Positions 24,134 through 35,726 are shown, counted from the stretch's first letter. The stretch: DNA of 64,000 nt from Plazaster borealis (GCA_021014325.1 CM037461.1:211501-275500); one strand, 5' to 3'. The notes: generated by a model from the sequence alone, not told the origin. Numbers and translations: made by a program.

Positions 24134-25071
24134 CTAATCAACGGCGCCCTCAACATCTGAAACGTCTTGCAGATATTTTATGAGTAATTTCAACTCCACT
24201 GGGTCGATTGGATGCAATCTGATATCGACCGGGCCGTCCAGAATCGACGAACCGAAACCGCCGCTTGAAGATCGCTCTAGAAACAAATGTTTAGAATCGT
24301 TGGATGGTTTCTGCTCTTCTTCCAATCTCCCAATAGGTTTATCTTCAGACTTTTTAGTTAGAGGTGAAGAGAATGTTGCCAAAGGCTTTCCTTGATCGGA
24401 ATTCACGTCTGTCGTCTCCTCAGAAACTTTTGCCGGGTTGTAATTCTTGGCAGAACGTTCGTATGTGGTTATTGTTTTCATTGCAGAAGTCGTCAGAATC
24501 GATTCAATGTCAGCATCGTAGTAATCGATTCCTTCGTTATCATCAGGTGATTGTGTTTCTTGCACGGTGGTTGGTTTATCGATGCCATTATTCGATACCA
24601 TGTTAGTAATCGTTGTCAGAGGTTTCAGTGTCGAATACGAAGGTGTCCTTCGATGTGCGTCAAGGAGTGATAACAACATATTGCGATACTCATTTGTTCG
24701 TTCGTACTCTGATTGCAGATATCTTACATCATTCTTGAGATCAGGAGGAACATTCTGAAATAGGTTCTCGGTTACTTCGGGTGCTACTGTGACTGTCACG
24801 GACTCTTCTTTCCCCCAATCGATGAGAGCTTGAGTTTTGTCTTGGTGTTGGGAGCCAGTTACAGAGTCGGGATTCTCGACGTCTTGATTGTCAACAACGT
24901 TTTCTTCATCTTCGTCCTCATCTTCGTCTTCCTCATCAACATCCTCCTCAAAATCTCCTTGATCTTCCTCTTTCTCAACCTTGGAACTTGAAAACTCATC
25001 CATCACTTTGCTTCTTTCAGCTTCAAAAGATTCGTGCTTCATTTCCTGGACAAGCGTTGAGTTCAAACTTC
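24134..25071 (-). CDS. LRR gene exon 7: acidic tail and stop
   Basis: The acceptor has a good pyrimidine tract (tttttattacaacag|GA) and joins in phase 1 to exon 6. About 311 codons follow to the stop at 24134. The start is hydrophilic, then comes an uninterrupted Asp/Glu run (EEDVDEEDEDEDEDEE), a Thr/Ser-rich middle with possible O-glycosylation, and a C-terminus PVELKLLIKYLQDVSDVEGAVD that could form a helix. No hydrophobic stretch long enough for a membrane span. No known domain recognised; the tail is probably disordered and calcium- or base-binding by charge, which is inference. Confidence 0.8.
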
Positions 25072-28000
25072 CTGTTGTAATAAAAAGCAATTTAAGAATT
25101 AAAGTCTCCCTCTTCCAAATGATTGAGATAATCTTCAGTATGTGTTTTCAACAGTTTATTATTTAACTATTATGGGTCGTATGATTTTAAATAGTTCGCC
25201 CAACCTGTCGTAAAACAACGAGCAATGCGTTTTGTACAATGTGCATTTTTGGTGCACTGCACTTAACGGGATTGTATACGTTTGGTAATTGGACCCCACT
25301 GCTTGTTTCAATCCTATATAGTTGTAGATATACCCTAAAACTAACCTGTGAAAATTTCATTTCAAAAGGTGGTAGCGTTTTTGAGATATTGCCGAAAATC
25401 TGGAGCGGTTTTGTCCACGGGAAGAATAATCTGCTATTGGAATGCACAATCTGAGAAACTTATCTAACAGAAACGCTTCTCAGATTCAAATTAATTTGGA
25501 TAAAAAATGATATCTTTTTCCTTAACCACGTTACTTCAAAGCCAAATGTTTCTCAAAATGCTTTATATTGTCAAAAGCTGCTGTACTTCGTACCAAGTAA
25601 GTTTTTATTGCCATTAATTTTATGATTAATTACCAAACGTATAATAAATACAATTTGACTCAGAAAATAGCAGATCATGAGCAGATTGTCGTCGCGTGTA
25701 CGCAAGGAGTTCGTAAATGCTGTTATGAATTTTCACCAAAAGAAATAAAAAACAAAGTTCTTCATACTGCATAAATCAATCAGTTCCTGTGAAGTGTATG
25801 TATCTTTGTGAAATCCGGCCTCTTTACAATGCGTAGAAGGTGATAGATTCGGCACTCCTAGGAGCATCACGTGATGGCTGTTTATCCAATCAAGAAGCTC
25901 ACAGCTGCACTCGAGCCGATTCTTAGTTAGATCTCTGTGATGATTGTTAGCAAAAGAGAGAGGGAAATTGGTTAAGAACTCGACATGTTTTCCATTTAAA
26001 TAAGGAAACTACTTATTTTTTTCTCCTTTTTTCAGTTCCCGTCTGAAAAATAGTAAGACAGATAATAACATTACCAAACCTATTCTTTGTCACTTACTCC
26101 GCACAACCACACCACGTCTAATTATACATGTTTAATGTGGGTGTTATATAAAAGTTACAATTTCTTGGTGTAAAATCAACTGGAACGACTACATACTAAA
26201 ATAGTTGCAATGGATGCATTTATTCAAAAGATGTGGTATAGACATCCTGCAATGACGTCACACATGTCTAATGTCTGCCCGTGGTCTGCCATTTGGTGAC
26301 TTAAGGCCCATTTCGGAACCACGACTTGGGCTTAGGCTTAGGCTCCGTTGGGTTATTTAGAAACCGTGTGCTTTCCTTATGGGGGTTCATACAGGCAGAC
26401 AGAGCCCTAGCCGAAGCCTATATAAGCCCGAACCGTGGTTTCGAAAAGGGCTCTAAATTGTGCGCTCTTTCCGAATAGACTGTGCAAGTCTCGCGCAAAT
26501 CGAAAACGAGAACAAATTCGAACGAAGACGATATTTTTCTATGAAATCAAATCTTCTTTTCAATTACATTTAAATACAATATTCTTGAAAATAACAATAC
26601 CCATAGCAAGTTGTTTAGATATATATATTTTTGTATAATACAAGTAATTTGTTCAAATTATACATTGAAACAAAATTAAAACTTGGGACGAGGATGCTTA
26701 TTGTTAGAAACCCCATTTGCCAATCACGCCCGAAAGTGTGCGTCTATCACATGGGTTTAATGACAACATGCCCGTCAGTTGGGCAGCATTCTTAAAAGTA
26801 ATCGGAAACGGAGGTCAAGTCTTACTCTCGGGTTTTCTTCGTTATTTTGTTGAATTGGTTTTACTTTCATATTGTTATTCACTTTGTATTACATTCCCAA
26901 CATCATATATGTAATTGTCATGGCCATAAACTACGTTAAACTAAAATAATTGATGAAACTAAATCCCGCCCACGTCAAACTCCATAATGGTTTCGACCAC
27001 AATGGTCCCGGAAGTTCGAGTAATTATGTGCGATACTTGCACAGTCTATTGGCAGCTGCGTCTACGGCTGCTGCTGTTGCTAATAAGTGTGTATCTGTAT
27101 GAGCATACTATGCTTCAATCCATGATCACGTGACAATCAAGCCACAGCCGCAGTCACAGTCGACAATTAGGACACGACATAATACACGGGCAAACCGACA
27201 CCCAAAATGGCGCAACCAAGAATGAAAGTACTAGAAAGTGACTTACAGAAATCGAAGTTTACTCAATCCATTCATAGCGGTTGCTAGACCCTGTGGAGCG
27301 ACGTTGTGCTTCAACTTCTGAAAGGTTCTGGTCGAGAGCAAAAAAAAACAACGTTTTTTTGTCAGATATTCTTGAAGTCATCTACTTCTAATGATTATCA
27401 GTGTATTTAAAGGCACTGTGTACACGTTTGGTAATTACTCAAAAAAGTAGCATAACAACTTACTTGGTAACGAGCAACGGAGAGCTGTTGATAATATAAA
27501 ACAATGTGAGAAACGACTCCTTCTGAAGTTACGAAGTTTTTGAGGAAAAAAAAGGTAATTTCTCACTGAAATATTTGAATCTGAAGGAGACTGGCCAGAA
27601 TTCTTTTTCAGGCATCTGAAAGCACACAAATTTGTGCAACAAGGGTATTTTTTCTTTCATATTTATTTTCTTGCAACTTCGATGACCAATTGAGCCCAAA
27701 TTTTCACAGGCTTGTTATTTTAGTCATAGCCTATGTTGGGATACACCAAGTGAAGATACTGGTCTTTGACAATTACCAAATGTGCCCATAGTGCCTTTAA
27801 TTCCAGCTACTTACAATGCTTTGATGTTTTTCATTCCATTGAAGAAGTCTGGTGGAAGGTATTGCACATCGCCTGAATCGGAATCGTGTAGTCTGTAATA
27901 AATTATAGGTTGGACTTGAAACTTTGCATTCCGGTAATGTTTGCGGTAACGCATGTACATGAGTATAGGATTTAAAACGTTGTATGGTGGAGATACAATC

Positions 28001-29506
28001 TATAAAGGTTTGCAGTAACACCATGTACATGAGTAGGATTTGAAACTTTGTATGTTGGGACACAATTTAGAAAGATTTGCGGTAACACCATGTATATCAC
28101 GAGTAGGATTTGAAACTTTGCTTTGCATGGTGGGGATACAATCTAGAAGGTCTGCAGCAACACCATGTACACATGGGTAGGATTTTAAACTTTGTATGGT
28201 GGAGATACAATCTAGTTAGGTTTGCAGAAACACCAAATACATGAGTAGGATTTGAAACTTTGCGTGGTTGAATTGTTCAGAGGTTTTTCGGGGGGGTACT
28301 TCTGCACAAGAGGGGAAGATTATGTTAATGTATAGGAACATGGGGGTAAGGACTCATCAATCTGCCACTCATATCGAGCCTGGAAAGACCATCCGTACAA
28401 AACAAAATATCATCGGGGGGGGGGCACTTTTGCGATCGGTTGACATGTTTTTGAAAAATGTATCCATAATTTATACGACATTGATTCTTAAGTAGCACTG
28501 AGCTGGTAATAATAAATAGGAACATAAAGATACTGACTGATGGTTGCTTACATTAGATCAGTCACATCAGGTGCGTGCTTGAGGTAGCTTTGCATGGAAC
28601 CCGCAGACACATGACGTAGCTCCCTAAGAAATGATGGACAAAGTGTCAATCACTATTAAAAGAGTAAAAACTCGATATTGATAGGACTTCAAACAGGTGA
28701 AAAGTGCCAATTAAGCCAAACCCTACTAAGAGGCAGGGTCATACTTTGTAATGACTTCAAAGTGAAGTTGTGTAATTTTATCCGAAAGCCTACTTGTTAT
28801 CATGGTAACTTGGTAGAAGCATCCTGCGTCTGAAGTGACCCGTTGATTAGAAATCAACAAAAGTATGCCGAGAGATTTGACTCTCCAAGGATCACCACAG
28901 TCGCCCCCTTTATTTTTCCTTATTTCTTTTCATGTTTGTGGTGTCCATTTGAATCCTGCTCCCAATGCAGCCAGATATGCGGTTGGTACCCGCTAAACAT
29001 GGATGGATTTACACGTTCTTGAAACGAGATAGTATCTTTGCTGTTTTATCAACAATAGACTCCTTATTCAACTGAAACTTCCACACACATGTGACTTTCT
29101 TGATTTTACGTATAGAAGAACACCAAAACGATGACCCCACTGATAAGCCCGAGCCAGAGTTTTGAGGGGATGGGGCCAATTATGGACTCTTTGCATAGGC
29201 CTACATCACTGACCTCACCATATCAATGAGGGCGCTGTTCAAGCTTGTGACGTCTTGCAAGCGGGCTATGGTAATGGCGTAAATACCCCCCCCCCCCCGG
29301 CCTGGAAGCCTTGTTGAATAGAAATGATCTTACAGTGTTTTAATCGATGGAGGGAAATCTTTGCTGGGTCCCTTGGCCTTGAAACAAATAGCTGTATGTC
29401 TCTCAGAAGGTGGACCTCTGCAGCTGCAACCAGTTGGACACTTCTTGGCAAAAACTGATGTCATGGCGACACAAAACAGCAAGCTCCACAAAATCAAATT
29501 CGTCAT
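24134..29506 (-). CDS. Secreted leucine-rich-repeat protein, seven-exon gene model
   Basis: Exons, minus strand: 29506-29334, about 29265-29214 (uncertain), 28623-28552, 27892-27815, 27327-27247, 25934-25768, 25071-24134. The product of about 520 residues has a signal peptide, a Cys-rich LRRNT cap, four or so divergent LRRs, an LRRCT cap, and an acidic Ser/Thr-rich tail of about 310 residues with no membrane segment. It is therefore probably secreted or matrix-bound. Exons 3 to 5 each encode one repeat and begin and end in phase 2, the usual architecture of LRR ectodomains. Phases agree at every junction except exon 1 to exon 2. Introns carry a TTAA MITE, a minisatellite and an AATAGACTGTGCAAG element. 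I do not recognise an orthologue; LRRs of this kind usually bind protein ligands. Confidence 0.8.
25263..25645. mobile_element. TTAA-type MITE, ATACGTTTGGTAATT family (copy 2)
   Basis: Left end ttaacgggattgtatacgtttggtaattgg, right end inverted tttattatacgtttggtaattaatc. Contains the internal hairpin aatctgagaaac...cttctcagatt. It is in reverse order relative to copies at 40395 and 47806 and lies in the LRR gene intron between exons 6 and 7. Confidence 0.75.
25768..25934 (-). CDS. LRR gene exon 6: LRR C-terminal cap (LRRCT)
   Basis: Acceptor caatcatcacag|A (with ctcttttgc upstream) and donor TGCA|GTATGA. The exon completes the last repeat (LRFL-DLTKNRL) and encodes an LRRCT cap: CSCELLDWI, then two further cysteines, with HCKEAGF and a final LIDLC. 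The C-x-C, W and later C pattern is diagnostic of the cap that closes extracellular LRR domains through disulphides. It exits in phase 1 and joins exon 7 in frame. Confidence 0.9.
26293..26455. mobile_element. Fold-back element, AGCCTAAGCC family (copy 2)
   Basis: Left arm aaggcccatttcggaaccacgacttgggcttaggctt; right arm inverted agagcccttttcgaaaccacggttcgggcttatataggctt. The loop is unrelated. Same family as 31377-31540 and 990-1080. Confidence 0.75.
26476..27050. mobile_element. AATAGACTGTGCAAGTCTCG-ended element (long copy)
   Basis: Left end gaatagactgtgcaagtctcgcgc, right end inverted ccaatagactgtgcaagtatcgcaca. About 575 bases with no transposase. It lies in the intron between LRR gene exons 5 and 6. 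Confidence 0.7.
27247..27327 (-). CDS. LRR gene exon 5: one leucine-rich repeat
   Basis: 81-base exon between acceptor gctctcgaccag|A, preceded by a long T run, and donor TTTCT|GTAAGT. Phase 2 in and out. It encodes TFQKLKHNVAPQGLATAMNG then LSKLRFL, with the leucine spacing of an LRR. The two other frames are interrupted or out of phase with the neighbours. Confidence 0.85.
27415..27799. mobile_element. TTAA-flanked MITE, AGGCACTG...CACGTTTGG family (copy 2)
   Basis: ttaaaggcactgtgtacacgtttggtaatt at the left and, inverted, ttaaaggcactatgggcacatttggtaatt at the right, colinear with 18544-18921 (aacgagcaac, gacgactcc, gatgaccaattgagccc shared). It ends about 15 bases from the exon 4 splice donor of the LRR gene. 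Confidence 0.85.
27815..27892 (-). CDS. LRR gene exon 4: one leucine-rich repeat
   Basis: 78-base exon between acceptor aatttattacag|A and donor GCATT|GTAAGT, phase 2 in and out. Encodes LHDSDSGDVQYLPPDFFNGM then KNIKAL, an LRR with the common LPPDFFNGMxNI consensus. The donor lies close to an inserted TTAA MITE. Confidence 0.9.
27905..28265. repeat. Minisatellite of about 65-base units in an LRR gene intron
   Basis: About five imperfect copies of a unit containing gtttgcagtaacaccatgtacatgagtaggatttgaaactttgtatggtggagatacaatctag. It fills much of the intron between exons 3 and 4. Confidence 0.9.
28552..28623 (-). CDS. LRR gene exon 3: one leucine-rich repeat
   Basis: 72-base exon, the classic 24-residue LRR exon length, between acceptor catttcttag|G and donor CTAAT|GTAAGC, phase 2 in and out. 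Encodes ELRHVSAGSMQSYLKHAPDV then TDL. It joins exon 4 perfectly as DLI-LHD. Confidence 0.85.
29214..29265 (-). CDS. LRR gene exon 2: short LRR exon, boundaries uncertain
   Basis: The frame giving the best LRR (RLQDVTSLNSALIDMV) runs from an acceptor taccatag|CC at 29265 to a donor GAG|GTCAGT at 29214, which leaves in phase 2 as exon 3 requires. However the phase-2 donor of exon 1 would need one base, not two, before CGC, so the junction is off by one. An in-phase alternative is the weaker acceptor gtcacaag|C at 29243, giving a 30-base exon. A homopolymer or allelic error could also explain it; a (C)14 run lies only 20 bases away. Confidence 0.5.
29334..29506 (-). CDS. LRR gene exon 1: signal peptide and LRRNT cap
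   Basis: ATG at 29506 (minus) opens 57 codons plus two bases to the donor CT|GTAAGA, phase 2. Residues 1-20 (MTNLILWSLLFCVAMTSVFA) are a typical signal peptide with an Ala at the cleavage site. The LRR N-terminal cap follows, with CPTGCSC and a fourth cysteine in AICF. The segment FPPSIKTL begins the first repeat. There is no earlier in-frame ATG that would fit a signal peptide better. Confidence 0.9.
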
Positions 29507-29712
29507 AATTGCTGTTCCCGTAAATAAGACAACAAAATTATCACATTACTGTCAATAATTAACAATTCAAGTCAGAGATTGGAAAGATATATGATTTGGT
29601 TTCTAAAAAGATAATGATTTGGTGCCTACACCTGTTGAGAAAATGAACAATGGATCCATTCACTTTTTAGCGAGGTGTCTGGCCGCAACTTTCACAAAGA
29701 ACAGACACACAG

Positions 29713-30598
29713 ACAATAGACACAATCGGCGACTCCAGCTAGCGGTGGTCACGTGACGTATAGTGGGTACAGAATCATAACAAACCCCCCTTTGCTTGAA
29801 AACATCGAAGAAAAGCTCTGTTTTAACCATCACCTACTGACTTTTTAACCTATCAACTTGAACAATACACGAACTTGGTCATTTTCAGAGACCTCACCGG
29901 AGCCATGGGATATAAGTTACAGTACACAACGATTCCCTATACCGATTGCTTTCTCTCATTGGCTACCGCCGTAAATAGTTATATTTAGTCCCGCACTCCC
30001 ATCAACTCATCATTAATTTTCTGCAGACTGTCTGGGCGGAGCCGGTGCTTTGGCACTCCTCTGGCTTCTGCCTCGGTCCGTCTGTCCTTTTCGTCCGCCC
30101 CTCCCGGCCCTCCCGTGGTTTTTCTTTGACCCTCCCTCTGTTTTTTCTCTTCCCCCCCCCCCCTTTCTAAAAAGAACTATACTTGTCGCATCAAACGTTT
30201 TTTCTCACTCGTTACGAGGGGAATCTTCATATAAACCATAACAAATTATAAGCCTTTTGAACACCTTGAGTGCGTATTAACCGGTCTTGACTAACTATTT
30301 TCTTTGCATGTCCACTAAAATCCCTCATAAAATAATATGATGCCTATATCGAATATCATAAACAAAAATTCGTGGCTACATGATGATCTCATCCTCTGAT
30401 TTGCTTGAACACGGCTACATGTATGATTTCACTCTTCCCTTTATAAACAAAACTTCCAGAATTGTTTGTTTGCCACTGTTTTTCGGAGCTTTACCAAACC
30501 ATTTCGACAACGTTTGAAAATTGCAAAACTGGCCACACTTCGGTCTTTTTTGACGGATTTATAAGTCACGTGACGCCGGTCGCCGATTGTGTCTATTG
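29713..30598. mobile_element. Non-autonomous DNA element with CAATAGACACAATCGGCGAC ends
   Basis: The left end reads caatagacacaatcggcgactccagctagcggtggtcacgtgacg and the right end, inverted, caatagacacaatcggcgaccggcgtcacgtgac. The arms match over about 40 bases with a short gap. The interior, about 890 bases in total, shows no coding frame and a pyrimidine-rich patch (30050-30170). It lies just upstream of the LRR gene start. Confidence 0.7.
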
Positions 30599-30599
30599 A

Positions 30600-31375
30600 A
30601 TCTCAAAAAAGAGTCACCTATACAGGCGCTTTGGAGATTTAAGTTGTTTAACATTCTTTGAACGGGGACACTTCAGACGAAATAATTTCGCAGAATGTTT
30701 ACTATTCCATCTTTAGGCTTTTGGATACAAATTACACCCCCCTTTCTTTCTTTTTTTTTTTTTTTTATTTTTTTTTTTTTTTTGGGGGGGGGGTCTGGGG
30801 CATTATCAAACCATGCTCCAACCTTTAAAATAATTATACAAATTGTTACTGTCAAAACAATTGAAACACTTACCTTTTTATCAAATTGATGTCCACATGC
30901 ATCAAATCGTAGGTTGTTATTTGTAGTGATTACAAAATAATATAACATTATTGATACACTTGCAGCAGACGTACAGATTGATGTACACACAGCTAGCTAG
31001 CAATCCGCTGTTAAACGCACTGCGCGTTCAGATTCCATGACGCTGCTTACTGCAGAACTCTGCGCTTAGGCGCCCTGTGAAGCGCGTGACTCTTTTAAGG
31101 TTGTAGATGCGTCGACGCGCTCGCTACGCTTGGGCAGCGCGCCGAGTCGATACCTCGTCACTAATCCCTGGCAGGGATGAGCTGCAAACAACGCGAGCGC
31201 CTTGTGGTTACTAGACTTGACCCAAGTCCCAATCCCGTGCCATCGCCAGAAAACTATTGTTTTGTGATGGTCTGCATTCCCCAACCTGTTCCGCGCGCAC
31301 TGTACGGATTGTTTGCTAGTTGGCGCGATATGCTTGGGGACCTCTCGCACGAGAACGGGACTTGAATCAAGTCTA
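30600..31375. other. Non-coding stretch with T and G homopolymers
   Basis: A T-rich run followed by a G run at 30745-30795 and a mixed-complexity segment at 31010-31370. No supported exon on either strand. Confidence 0.4.
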
Positions 31376-31376
31376 T

Positions 31377-31540
31377 GGCTCTTTTCGAAACGACCGGCTT
31401 CGGCTTCGGATTCGGCTCAGGCTAGCTAGGCCCCTCAGTTGTTTTGACTATACGCGTGCTATGCGTTCAGGGATTCAGACGAGAGAACGGAGCCTGAGCC
31501 GAATCCAAAGCCGAGGCCGGTCGTTTCGAAAAGGGCCTAT
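31377..31540. mobile_element. Fold-back element, GGCTCTTTTCGAAACGACCGG (copy 3)
   Basis: Left arm ggctcttttcgaaacgaccggcttcggcttcggattcggctcaggct; right arm inverted aggcccttttcgaaacgaccggcctcggctttggattcggctcaggct. Arms of about 48 bases around a 65-base loop. Related arm words recur at 31790-31870. Confidence 0.85.
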
Positions 31541-32139
31541 GTGGTTGCCGTGCTCGAAATCAGTCATGTTGGTAAAGTCATTGGGTCACACGCGCGCGCA
31601 TTATGCCTGCCCAAAGTTTTCACTACTTCGGTGTCATAAGGAATTTTGTCCCGGGTGTGTGTGTCCCATCCATACGTAAAATTATAATAGGTTGAAGGAG
31701 GGTGATTCAAAAGATGCATTATCAGATCGACGATTTTTTTACACAATTCGCTGTAAGGAGGGGAGGGGCAGATCTCCTGGCACACACCGGAGCCTCGAGC
31801 CCGGTCCGTGGTTTCGGAAAGAGTCTGACATATAGGCCTGTACCTAAACCACAGCTTGGGCTCCGGTCGGTCTCAGTACCCGGCGTAGGCTACTCAGCTA
31901 TCCGGATGACCAATTACGGTACATAACACGTACGCTATCGGCAGACGGAGACGAAGTCCAAAGCCGCGATTGTAACAGCATCTATAATAACCAAGATTCA
32001 TTGTGCACGATGATTGTTTTTTGATTACTGAACTATGGACTCAAATTAAAGAGTGCTTCATCAAACACGAGAATAAAATTAACTTGTTCAGTTTTAATTG
32101 ATATCAATATACTACAGGTTCAGAATAAAACAACCTAGG

Positions 32140-33075
32140 CGTATACGGGTTCACCCAGAAGCTTCCCATAGCAACCAATGTAAATGTTAATATTCAAAAT
32201 ACTAACAAAAATAGTCATTCAAAAGTCTCTCAGCCTCTTGAAAACAAATCAAGATATTTTCTGACAACTTATAAAACTTCAATTTTTCTTTCAAAATGTT
32301 AGTAGTAGGTTATACAATTAAGTTTTGAGCTACACTCGTCCAAAATGAAAACACCACTGAACTAGTAAACTGTCCAGACTCTATCTTGGAAAAATTACCA
32401 AAATTTGATTTGAAAAATTTACCCCTTTTTTTGAGGGCTAGTGTTCCCAAAATGCCCCAGGTTGGAAGTCAACAACCCCAGTTTGACTATCAAAAAACAG
32501 AGCCGCTTATTGAGAGAGTTGCAACAACTTGCGTTTAATGGCCATTTTGTGTCAAAAAAGCATGGGCGAACACAGGGTACCAGGCTAGACTGCGCATTGG
32601 GTTGTGCTGCATTTGGTACATAAATGGCGTCCAGCAACCATGTGACCAAAAAAAGTGGTCCCTCTATGTCGCAGCTCTCTCAATACACAGCTGGGTGCAT
32701 AATTATTCTGGTAAACCCACAGTTACTTTTGACTTATAATTTTGGGGGGTCATGCTATTGATAGATTGTGTAATTATGAGAATTTATCACAACCTGGGGT
32801 TCTTTGCTTTAACTTTTGAGGAGACTTTGATAAATCAGGCTTCAAAGTTGGTCCACATTTTTGGGGTGTTTTTTTATGGGATGATTAGCAAAAAAAATCA
32901 AACGGCTGACCTGCCAAAAATTGAAAAGAAATCTGAAGTAGTGTCTGATTGGTTTTCAAGAGGCTGAGAGACTTTAAAGTATTTTTGATTTTTTTTTTTT
33001 AATATTTAGCAATTAGCATTGTTTGCTAGGGAGTTTATTTAGTGTGGTGCACCCATGGGTGCACCCTATAATGAC
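32140..33075. mobile_element. Non-autonomous element related to 46610-47115
   Basis: Left part gttcacccagaagcttcccatagcaacc...agtctctcagcctcttg and right part caagaggctgagagactttaaagtattttt...agtgtggtgcaccc are inverted with respect to each other. A partly similar stretch at 46610-47115 shares words such as gttgacttccaac and gtgcaccc. No coding frame of note. Confidence 0.55.
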
Positions 33076-33126
33076 AAACAAATAAGTTGTGGCGCCCTCT
33101 ATCCAGCAATATATCTAAATAACCCT

Positions 33127-33675
33127 TAGTCTGGTTCCCTGACCAAAGATTCCTTGACGTCTCTTGTTAAAAATCTTAGTTCAGGTATCACCCACGGTTA
33201 AAAATAGAGCATGACGCAGCTTGTCAGGGTCGGGGGTCATCTCCAGGGAAACCATGTCTGCACCTGATCGGAAGCTATTTTTACATTCACTTGCAGCATG
33301 GAGGTAGATTGCAGCAGGTGGGTTTCTTTATTTGAATCATAAGGAGACCTACATAAGTGCTTAAAACATGCACAAAAAACTAAAAAAATTGTTGAGCGTA
33401 AACTCAAAAACTCCTGCTAGATCTACGGCCGACAGAACCATGACAGTACTGACATTATGATTCCATGGATTCTGTTTACAATGCAACCATAAACACCCGG
33501 AAATGTCCGACCATCAACGATACTGTCCGAACGTTGACGACAACACGTTCGGAACATTTCGGATAACTTCGAAAAAGGAGGAATTCCTCCTTTTTGGTCA
33601 CGTGATTTTGGGTGATACCGGACCCTAAATTCGAATGAGCCTAGTCGGAGATTTTTGGGTCTGGGAACCAGACTA
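33127..33675. mobile_element. 549-bp TIR element, TAGTCTGGTTCCC ends, 9-bp target duplication
   Basis: Ends are tagtctggttccctgacc and, inverted, tagtctggttcccagacc. Immediately outside lie matching 9-base direct repeats aataaccct (33118-33126 and 33676-33684). The ends are similar to those of the 2.08-kb element at 39450-41533, which also has a 9-base duplication, so the two probably use the same transposase. Duplications of 8-10 bases occur in Mutator-like, hAT, P and Merlin groups; no transposase is encoded here. Confidence 0.85.
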
Positions 33676-35726
33676 AATAACCCTTTGAAGAAGCACATGC
33701 TATAGGGGCTATAGCTGTCTCAGCAAAACCACTAATAAGTACCAGTAAGTGCATAACTCTCTCTCTCTATTTTCTTTTTGGATTTACCCCCATCCTTCCA
33801 GATAGTCCTATTTCATTGAATTTCACATCAGTTCAAAGGATCAACTTAGAAAATACTACTCCCGACTTCTTTTAGCCAACACACTATAGTTTCCATTATG
33901 CAATCTATTGGCCCAACGCAAGAAATTATAGCAATTAGTTTGACAATTTATTCAAATTAACAAATTTTATACCAGAATATTGGAATATTCGACAAGGACA
34001 TTGCATCTTGTCAAACAGTTGCAAGCCTAGTAAAAATCAACTTTACAAATGTTTTTATTAGTTGTTGATAAAGTCACTCTTACTGCAACTACAATTCATG
34101 TGTTTCCTCCAAAGGATTCTTATTGAACCTGTCCCCGGATAGGGAATAATGTTTCAGTTAAATACACACAAAAAACACTCGCTCATTGCAAGACATTTAT
34201 TGTTGATTTATGCTTGTCTATGCATTTATTTTAAAGGTATGCCTATACAGTTAAGAATATAACACTACCACTAAAAGCTGAAACATACATAAATTTATCA
34301 TTCTGAGTGGAAACTGCATTGTATGAAATTGTATGATTTGTTTTAATAATTTGTAAATTAAATAAATTTGCTAAAAAAAGAGAAACAGGCATAATTGTTT
34401 TGGTCGACGACAGTTCACCAGTCAAAACGCAAACCGATCAGGAAACAATTTGGTCCAGCATTATTGCATAGCAATGTTTAGACTGAACAACATAATTTTT
34501 ACAGGAAAGCAAGACTTACCTATTTGGAATGTTAAAAAAATATTTTACAAAACTGACACGCTTAATTAAAGTACTTAGTGACTGTTATGTGTACTGCATA
34601 ATTGGGGTTTTTAGTAGTTGGTTTTGTTATTTGACATCAAAAGTGAAATATATTTATTTTTATAATTATTTATCAAACGATACACAAAGGTAAGACGTGG
34701 CTATTTAGAAGTACAAAATGTAATTTCCCCCGATTTAAACATTACCGGTAGTGACTGTTTTGATAGATCACGAGTATGCCTTTTTTTCCTTCCTTTTTGC
34801 AAATTCACAGTTTGATTATAATAGTACCATCATAACAGGTCTCCCACCACAATTACCAAACTCAGTATTTATTATTAATGAGGTTCTGTATAACGGGGTT
34901 TCCAAAAATATTAAATGTGTAGGATTAATTCCCCTATTATCGCGGTAGGCTACTTAGCACACTTTCTCAAGTGTTCTGTCATTATTGTTGATGAAGTATT
35001 TGAAAATTTGGAGGTGGCTGGAAGTCGCTAATAGACTATTGGTTAAAAAAAATTGTAAAAACGAAAAAACATCCAATACTGCAACGATACTTTATTTTCC
35101 GCGATAATGGTCTCCGCGTTCTATAAGAGAGCCGGCTATACTGAAGTTATAAACAAATGTTGCGCCATTAATGCAACAATGGCTAATCTGAGTAAATGAA
35201 GCAATCATTATTTTCTTATGAGAATGACTTGCGTCTCCTTGGATATTAATCTCAACACCTCGTCAAGTCTCGTGGTTCCTCATTATTGGCGTTACTTCAT
35301 TTTTCCTGAAAGGAAGGACAAATAAAACCAACACCAGGTTGAAAGGAAATGAACAACCGGCATCTTGAAACACTTGAAACAAATATTGGTATGTTTTTAT
35401 TCTATCCTGTTATGCTCTTTCATAACAATAAGTGCAAAAGACCCCTTGCATTTGCCGCTATCTTTGATGTCAAACACGACTCTCGGCCAATGATAGCTCT
35501 TCATTGCAATTGACTTCGGTGAGGGGACTGTTTTGGGCTTTTGACGTCATATGCAAGGGGTCTATGTTGCTGAAGTAAATGGCATTTTTTGTATTGTTGT
35601 AGTTTGGTACTTTTGTAATTGCTTTACCAATCAATTTATAAAGATTACAGGTACGTGAATCATGTTATACTTTATAACCCCACGTTTATGTGTTCCCATA
35701 AAATACCAAGTGTTTGTCAAGTGATA

